Positions 4,803 through 8,098 of a stretch of DNA of 8,098 bases are shown piece by piece (the stretch's first letter is position 1; each line of letters begins with the position of its first letter). The notes under the pieces were generated by a model. The model was not told where the DNA came from. It saw nothing but the letters and a program-made list of their open reading frames with translations, and searched no databases. A program made the position numbers and the translations under genes. The stretch comes from Ruminococcaceae bacterium UBA5579 (GTDB lineage: Bacteria; Bacillota; Clostridia; Oscillospirales; Ruminococcaceae), in NCBI GenBank assembly GCA_002425305.1, contig DILZ01000127.1, forward strand, positions 738-8,835. The letters run 5' to 3'.

Positions 4803-6503
4803 ATGCTTTCAATAGACATTACCGACAGACAAGTCAAGCTTGTCAGAGGCGTACACTCAGGAAACAAGATCAAAGTTCAGGATGCCGATATGCGTGAGCT
4901 GTCCATGGGAATGGTTTCCAACGGTTACATAACCGACGTTCCTATGGTCGCGGCAGAGCTGAACAACATCATCAAATCCAAGGACATCAAGGAAAAGGAC
5001 TGCGTTGTGTCCATAACCTCCAGCGCTATCGTTTATAAGGAACTTACGATAGCGAAGCCGAAGAATATGAAGAACCCCGCCATCATCGAGGCTATGATCC
5101 AGTCGACGATGAACATCAGCGCGGAATACAACATATCATTTACCATAGCAGGTGAAACAGAGGACGAGGAAAACAACAAAATGCTGAGGGTAATGGCATC
5201 CGCTTGTCCTCAGAGATTGGTCGACGGCTATGTAAGGCTGTTCTCTCAGATCGGTCTGGCACTTAAGGGCGTGTACATAGCAAACAACTCGATCACGCGC
5301 CTTATCACGAACGTTCCGAAAATGGCGGACAGAATGCCGATGCTGCTTATCCAGATCGACAAGAACTTCATCAATATGAACCTGTATGAGGAAAATCAGC
5401 TTGCATTCTCGCGTTTCTCCACTATCGAGCCTGCACAGTTTGAAGCGGACGAGAACGGCGGAGAAGATGTAAACTATGTTGCTCAAGCGGTTTATGACAA
5501 CCTGTTCGGTATGATGAACTTCATCAGAGGCCGTAAAAATTCAAAGCCGCTGCAGGAGATCGCGTTCTACGGCGAAATCGACAGCTTTATCGAGATATCG
5601 AACGCAATTTCCTCGTTCAACGTACCGTCGAATATGCTGTCAATGCCCAGCACGATAGTCGCGGCGCCCTCGGCACAGTTTGACTTCTCCAAGTTTGCGA
5701 ACGCTATCGGCGCGCTTTACAGCCGCAATAAAGACCTCGAACACATCAACCTGCTCGAAGCTACCTCCGCAAAGGAATCCAAAGGCTCCGGAAAATTCGG
5801 ACTTGCGCTCTTGGGAAGCGCGGTGCTGGCGGCAGGTGTTGTAGGCGGTATTTGCTTTGCGGCCAACATTATCAACAACAACTACAACAACAAGATAGAC
5901 AGCATCACCAGGGATATACAAAATCCGCAGCTGCAGCAGAAGCTTAAGGTCGTAGATTCCCGTACCGCGATGCTTGCGGGTTTCAACAACTATAATGATA
6001 CCATCACAAGAACACAGTTCTTGTTCGACTACAAACCGAAGGCTATATCGCTTGTATATGACAAGCTTGCGGCTCCGCTGAAGGACACGAGCTTCCTTAA
6101 AACAGATGATGAAGAGGAATTGGCGATAACCGCTTTCAGTGTTACCGACCACATTGTTACGGTAAGACTTGAGGGATTGTCTAAGGGAGATCCCTCGTCG
6201 ATACCGTCAAGATATGCCGAATACCTTATTACAAAGGTAAAGAACAAGTACGACGACCCGTATTTTGTAAATGTACTATACAAAGGGTACGAAAAATTGA
6301 ATGCCTCCGACCTTGAAGCATACGGAATAATCGTTTCTGAAGAAAAGAATAAATTCGGTACCGTATTCAGCTTTGAGATGACAATGGAAATTCAGATGGG
6401 CAATGATGAGGTTCACACTAATCTGAACACGGACTTTGAAAATTACAAAGCGCCAACGCCCGAACCGGACGAAACAGACGAAACAACGGAGGTGACTGAA
6501 TAA
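4803..6503 (+). CDS. pilMN: PilM-PilN fusion, type IV pilus alignment subcomplex protein
   Basis: A 566-residue protein joining two components normally encoded separately. Residues 1 to about 312 resemble PilM, the cytoplasmic actin-like protein: a phosphate-1-type start (SIDITDRQVKLVRG) and the expected subdomain order. The glycines of the other two nucleotide motifs look substituted (around 182-196 and 253-264). Then comes INLLE (315-319), equivalent to the PilN N-terminal INLLP motif that docks into PilM, a basic stretch, one membrane helix (332-354), a helical linker (about 355-400), and a PilN-like extracytoplasmic domain (about 405-535). The C-terminus (551-566) is a Pro/Glu/Thr acidic tail. 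AGGTG lies 7 nt before the ATG. The stop overlaps the next start (TAATG), implying translational coupling with the PilO-like gene. A fused pilMN is established in the C. difficile pilus cluster, so the fusion is a clostridial trait. The domain reading comes from sequence pattern, not a search. Confidence 0.87.
   Translation: MLSIDITDRQVKLVRGVHSGNKIKVQDADMRELSMGMVSNGYITDVPMVAAELNNIIKSKDIKEKDCVVSITSSAIVYKELTIAKPKNMKNPAIIEAMIQSTMNISAEYNISFTIAGETEDEENNKMLRVMASACPQRLVDGYVRLFSQIGLALKGVYIANNSITRLITNVPKMADRMPMLLIQIDKNFINMNLYEENQLAFSRFSTIEPAQFEADENGGEDVNYVAQAVYDNLFGMMNFIRGRKNSKPLQEIAFYGEIDSFIEISNAISSFNVPSNMLSMPSTIVAAPSAQFDFSKFANAIGALYSRNKDLEHINLLEATSAKESKGSGKFGLALLGSAVLAAGVVGGICFAANIINNNYNNKIDSITRDIQNPQLQQKLKVVDSRTAMLAGFNNYNDTITRTQFLFDYKPKAISLVYDKLAAPLKDTSFLKTDDEEELAITAFSVTDHIVTVRLEGLSKGDPSSIPSRYAEYLITKVKNKYDDPYFVNVLYKGYEKLNASDLEAYGIIVSEEKNKFGTVFSFEMTMEIQMGNDEVHTNLNTDFENYKAPTPEPDETDETTEVTE
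6488..6494 (+). promoter_or_regulatory. Ribosome binding site inside the end of pilMN
   Basis: GGAGGTG lies within the last codons of pilMN, 8 nt before the ATG at 6503. Together with the one-base stop/start overlap (TAATG) it marks tight coupling of PilMN and PilO synthesis, in line with their roles as partners in one complex. Confidence 0.85.
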
Positions 6504-7495
6504 TGAAGCTGAGTAAGCAAGAACGTATCGCGGCGATAGTTGTCGTAGTTCTGATAATAATAGTAGCAGGCGTGTTCCTGCTCATAAAACCGAGAATTGA
6601 AAAGATCTTTGAAACGAAGGCAACGCTCGCAAGCAAAGAAAGTGAATATAACGAAGCGATAAACAAAGCGGAACAAATGGAACCGCTGAAAGCCGAAATA
6701 CTTGAAGCGTACAACAAGGGCAAAAATATGGCGGACAGATTCTATCCTGAACTCCCCGCGTATGAGGCGGATAAGAAGTTCCAGGAGTTCCTTTCCAAAA
6801 CCAAGGCAAATGTTCTGGTAGAGGATGTTAAGGTTACCGAACCCTCAACCGCTACCCTTAGTTCATACGTCTTTGTTCCCGGCGGAGTACAATACGCCCT
6901 CAAGGATTATGTAAATCAGGGTAAAGACACGGCGCTCGACCCGAGACTCGTTCGTCAGGCAGCTCTTCAGCTTATCCTGGGTGAGTCGCAGATGATAGGA
7001 GCAACGACGGTTTCCTTCACGCTGCAGGCAGTGACGCTTGAAGATCTGCTGAAGTTTATCGATGAAGTTAACGACTATAATGTATCCGGCGTAAGAAAGA
7101 CCATCGAGCTTGATAATGTCACCTTTGAAGATGTTATGACTCACTCGCTTTACGCGGGCAAGGCTTTGAGCCTTCTTAACGATGCACAGCCGGAAGCGGC
7201 AAAGCAGTTTTTAGAAAACACCGGTTATAAAGTTACCGGCTTCAACAATGAGGATAATAACACCACTACAACCACCACGCCCACTACACCGGCCGAAGGA
7301 AACGGCGGAGAGGGAAGCGGCGATACACCGCAGCCCGTTGTTACACCTAACGGCGACCCCGACAAGGACGGCGTTCCGTTGGATTATTATCACATCAAGA
7401 TGCCCTGCACGATCACGTTTTACAGCATAGAGGGTATGCAGGATCCTGCGGCTACCCTTAACGAGCAGGATAAGCTTGTAAACGAAGCATCATAA
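6503..7495 (+). CDS. pilO: PilO-like type IV pilus alignment protein with Thr-rich insert
   Basis: A 330-residue bitopic membrane protein: short basic cytoplasmic start (MKLSKQER), one membrane helix (9-28), a coiled-coil region (about 31-75), and an extracytoplasmic alpha/beta domain. Residues 168-190 (TTVSFTLQAVTLEDLLKFID and following) resemble the PilO core strand-helix, and KMPCTITFYSIEG (299-311) looks like the last strand. Between them lies a low-complexity stretch (248-293) with six consecutive threonines (254-259), a Gly/Glu segment, and DPDKDG (285-290), which resembles a calcium-binding loop. PilO normally dimerises with PilN, so this protein should pair with the fused PilMN encoded directly before it. 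Assignment rests on topology, position and the core pattern, since PilO sequences diverge strongly. The protein is longer than a typical PilO of about 200 residues, partly because of the insert. Confidence 0.8.
   Translation: MKLSKQERIAAIVVVVLIIIVAGVFLLIKPRIEKIFETKATLASKESEYNEAINKAEQMEPLKAEILEAYNKGKNMADRFYPELPAYEADKKFQEFLSKTKANVLVEDVKVTEPSTATLSSYVFVPGGVQYALKDYVNQGKDTALDPRLVRQAALQLILGESQMIGATTVSFTLQAVTLEDLLKFIDEVNDYNVSGVRKTIELDNVTFEDVMTHSLYAGKALSLLNDAQPEAAKQFLENTGYKVTGFNNEDNNTTTTTTPTTPAEGNGGEGSGDTPQPVVTPNGDPDKDGVPLDYYHIKMPCTITFYSIEGMQDPAATLNEQDKLVNEAS
7244..7390 (+). repeat. Low-complexity Thr/Pro/Gly-rich coding segment in pilO
   Basis: This part of the PilO-like gene encodes N-rich, then Thr/Pro-rich (residues 254-263), Gly/Glu-rich and Asp-rich sequence. 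The DNA is dominated by AC-rich codons (accactacaaccaccacg), an imperfect ACC/ACA/ACG triplet run at 7262-7288 that could vary in length by slippage. It separates two conserved-looking strands of the extracytoplasmic domain. Confidence 0.7.
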
Positions 7496-7501
7496 TTTTA
7501 A

Positions 7502-7537
7502 CGGCAAAAGGCGCGGGAAAACTCGCGCCAATAGCCG
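7502..7537 (+). promoter_or_regulatory. Two-tier hairpin between pilO and the pilin-like gene
   Basis: The inner arms GGCGCGGG (7510-7517) and CTCGCGCC (7522-7529) pair over 8 bp (one G-U) around an AAAA loop. An outer CGGC/GCCG pair (7502-7505 with 7534-7537) closes over A-rich internal loops. On the plus strand no T-run follows directly, so it is more likely an mRNA processing, stabilising or attenuation element than a full terminator. On the minus strand the inner stem is followed by TTTTGCCGTTAAAATT, which could stop antisense transcription. An 8-bp palindrome CAATATTG follows at 7538-7545. The rest of the gap to 7585 holds only the next ribosome binding site. Confidence 0.55.
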
Positions 7538-7571
7538 CAATATTGGAACTTTTATTTATTGCGAATTTATG

Positions 7572-7578
7572 AAAGGAG
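7572..7578 (+). promoter_or_regulatory. Ribosome binding site of the pilin-like gene
   Basis: AAAGGAG lies 7 nt before the ATG at 7586. It supports a real gene there even though the reading frame has no stop inside the window. Confidence 0.85.
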
Positions 7579-7585
7579 AATTTCT

Positions 7586-8098
7586 ATGCGACACGTATTC
7601 AGAAAATACCTCAGCAATCGCGGAAGTGCGCTGTTTATGGTCATAAGCACGATGACGGCGCTGATGGTATCGTGTATGGCGATGTATTTTTCTATGGTGT
7701 CGGCGCGCGCGACGCAGTATGCCGTGTTTAATCAAATTCAGGCAAATCAGTCGGCGCAGTCGATCGCGGACATCATATTGAACTGTATCGCCGACCCTTC
7801 CAACCACGGCGAAGGCGGCGGCGTATTGCTGCAGACACTGAAAGATCTTGATGTAGGTGAGTCTATCACTACAGACGCAAACGGCTTTAAGAGCCTTGAT
7901 CCCAGTGTAGCAACGGGCGAGGACGCATCGCAGCTTGGTGCGTATGCGGTAACTATCACTCGTTTAGAAGATGTCAACGGTGATAAGCAATTTGATATTA
8001 TGGTTATGTCCTCCGTGGGCGGAAACAGAGACGCCGTTCACCTTATGATAGGATATAACGAAGAAGACAACCCGTCCTTTATCGGCGGAGGTGACGGC
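7586..8098 (+). CDS. Pilin-like minor subunit (PilX/GspK type), partial at window end
   Basis: An open frame of 171 codons running off the window. The N-terminus has the layout of a prepilin: a short basic leader (MRHVFRKYLSNRG) and a hydrophobic helix (14-38, SALFMVISTMTALMV and onward), followed by an amphipathic stretch (NQIQANQSAQSIAD, 49-62) like the PilX N-terminal region. The likely prepilin-peptidase cut is after G13. Position +5 of the mature protein is Met, not the Glu of major pilins, which fits GspK- or PilX-type minor pilins that sit at the fibre tip. Residues 129-137 read DVNGDKQFD, an Asp-rich loop resembling a calcium site. The place right after pilO matches where clostridial clusters keep minor pilins. 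Whether it is PilX, PilK or another class cannot be settled without the C-terminal part. Confidence 0.75.
   Translation, partial: MRHVFRKYLSNRGSALFMVISTMTALMVSCMAMYFSMVSARATQYAVFNQIQANQSAQSIADIILNCIADPSNHGEGGGVLLQTLKDLDVGESITTDANGFKSLDPSVATGEDASQLGAYAVTITRLEDVNGDKQFDIMVMSSVGGNRDAVHLMIGYNEEDNPSFIGGGDG

Noticed and set aside
7543..7571. Internal promoter before the pilin-like gene (TTGGAA plus an AT-rich -10)
   Set aside because: No acceptable -10 box appears at 16-18 nt spacing; the best hexamers match TATAAT poorly.

Overview
The window suggests a low- to mid-GC Firmicute, most likely a member of the Clostridia. The evidence is strong purine-rich Shine-Dalgarno sites (AAGGAGG, AAAGGAG, GGAGGTG), sigma-A promoters with TGn-extended -10 boxes, compact G+C hairpin terminators, and a type IV pilus (T4P) gene order pilC-pilMN-pilO-minor pilin, which is the arrangement known from clostridial pilus clusters such as that of Clostridioides difficile. 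The taxon is an inference; no rRNA or other phylogenetic marker is present.

Left part (1-783): a hairpin at the window edge, a leader with a long imperfect inverted repeat (104-140), and a small coiled-coil protein of unknown function (174-734, +). It ends at a 9-bp hairpin (743-763) shared as a bidirectional terminator with the convergent glycogen phosphorylase gene.

Middle (784-3159, minus strand): a complete, canonical glycogen/alpha-glucan phosphorylase (GT35) with an intact PLP-lysine region. Its promoter and that of the pilus operon lie back to back in a 402-bp, AT-rich divergent intergenic region (3160-3561). Both promoters can be read directly (TTGATT-17-TATAAT on minus, TTGAAA-17-TATAAT on plus). 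The pilus transcript starts with a leader of about 94 nt that folds into a stem-within-stem structure with a possible pseudoknot.

Right part (3562-8098, +): a T4P/type II secretion-like assembly operon. PilC (inner-membrane platform) is followed by a natural PilM-PilN fusion whose cytoplasmic actin-like half has a degenerate nucleotide site, then a PilO-like protein carrying a Thr/Pro/Gly-rich insert, then a structured 90-nt gap, then the start of a pilin-like protein (PilX/GspK type) that runs off the window. Together PilMN and PilO would form the alignment subcomplex linking the cytoplasmic motor and PilC to the pilus. The motor ATPases PilB/PilT, the major pilin and the prepilin peptidase are not in this window. 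The glycogen gene and the pilus operon share only the intergenic region; no functional link is shown by the sequence. I found no tRNA, rRNA, CRISPR, insertion sequence or attachment site.
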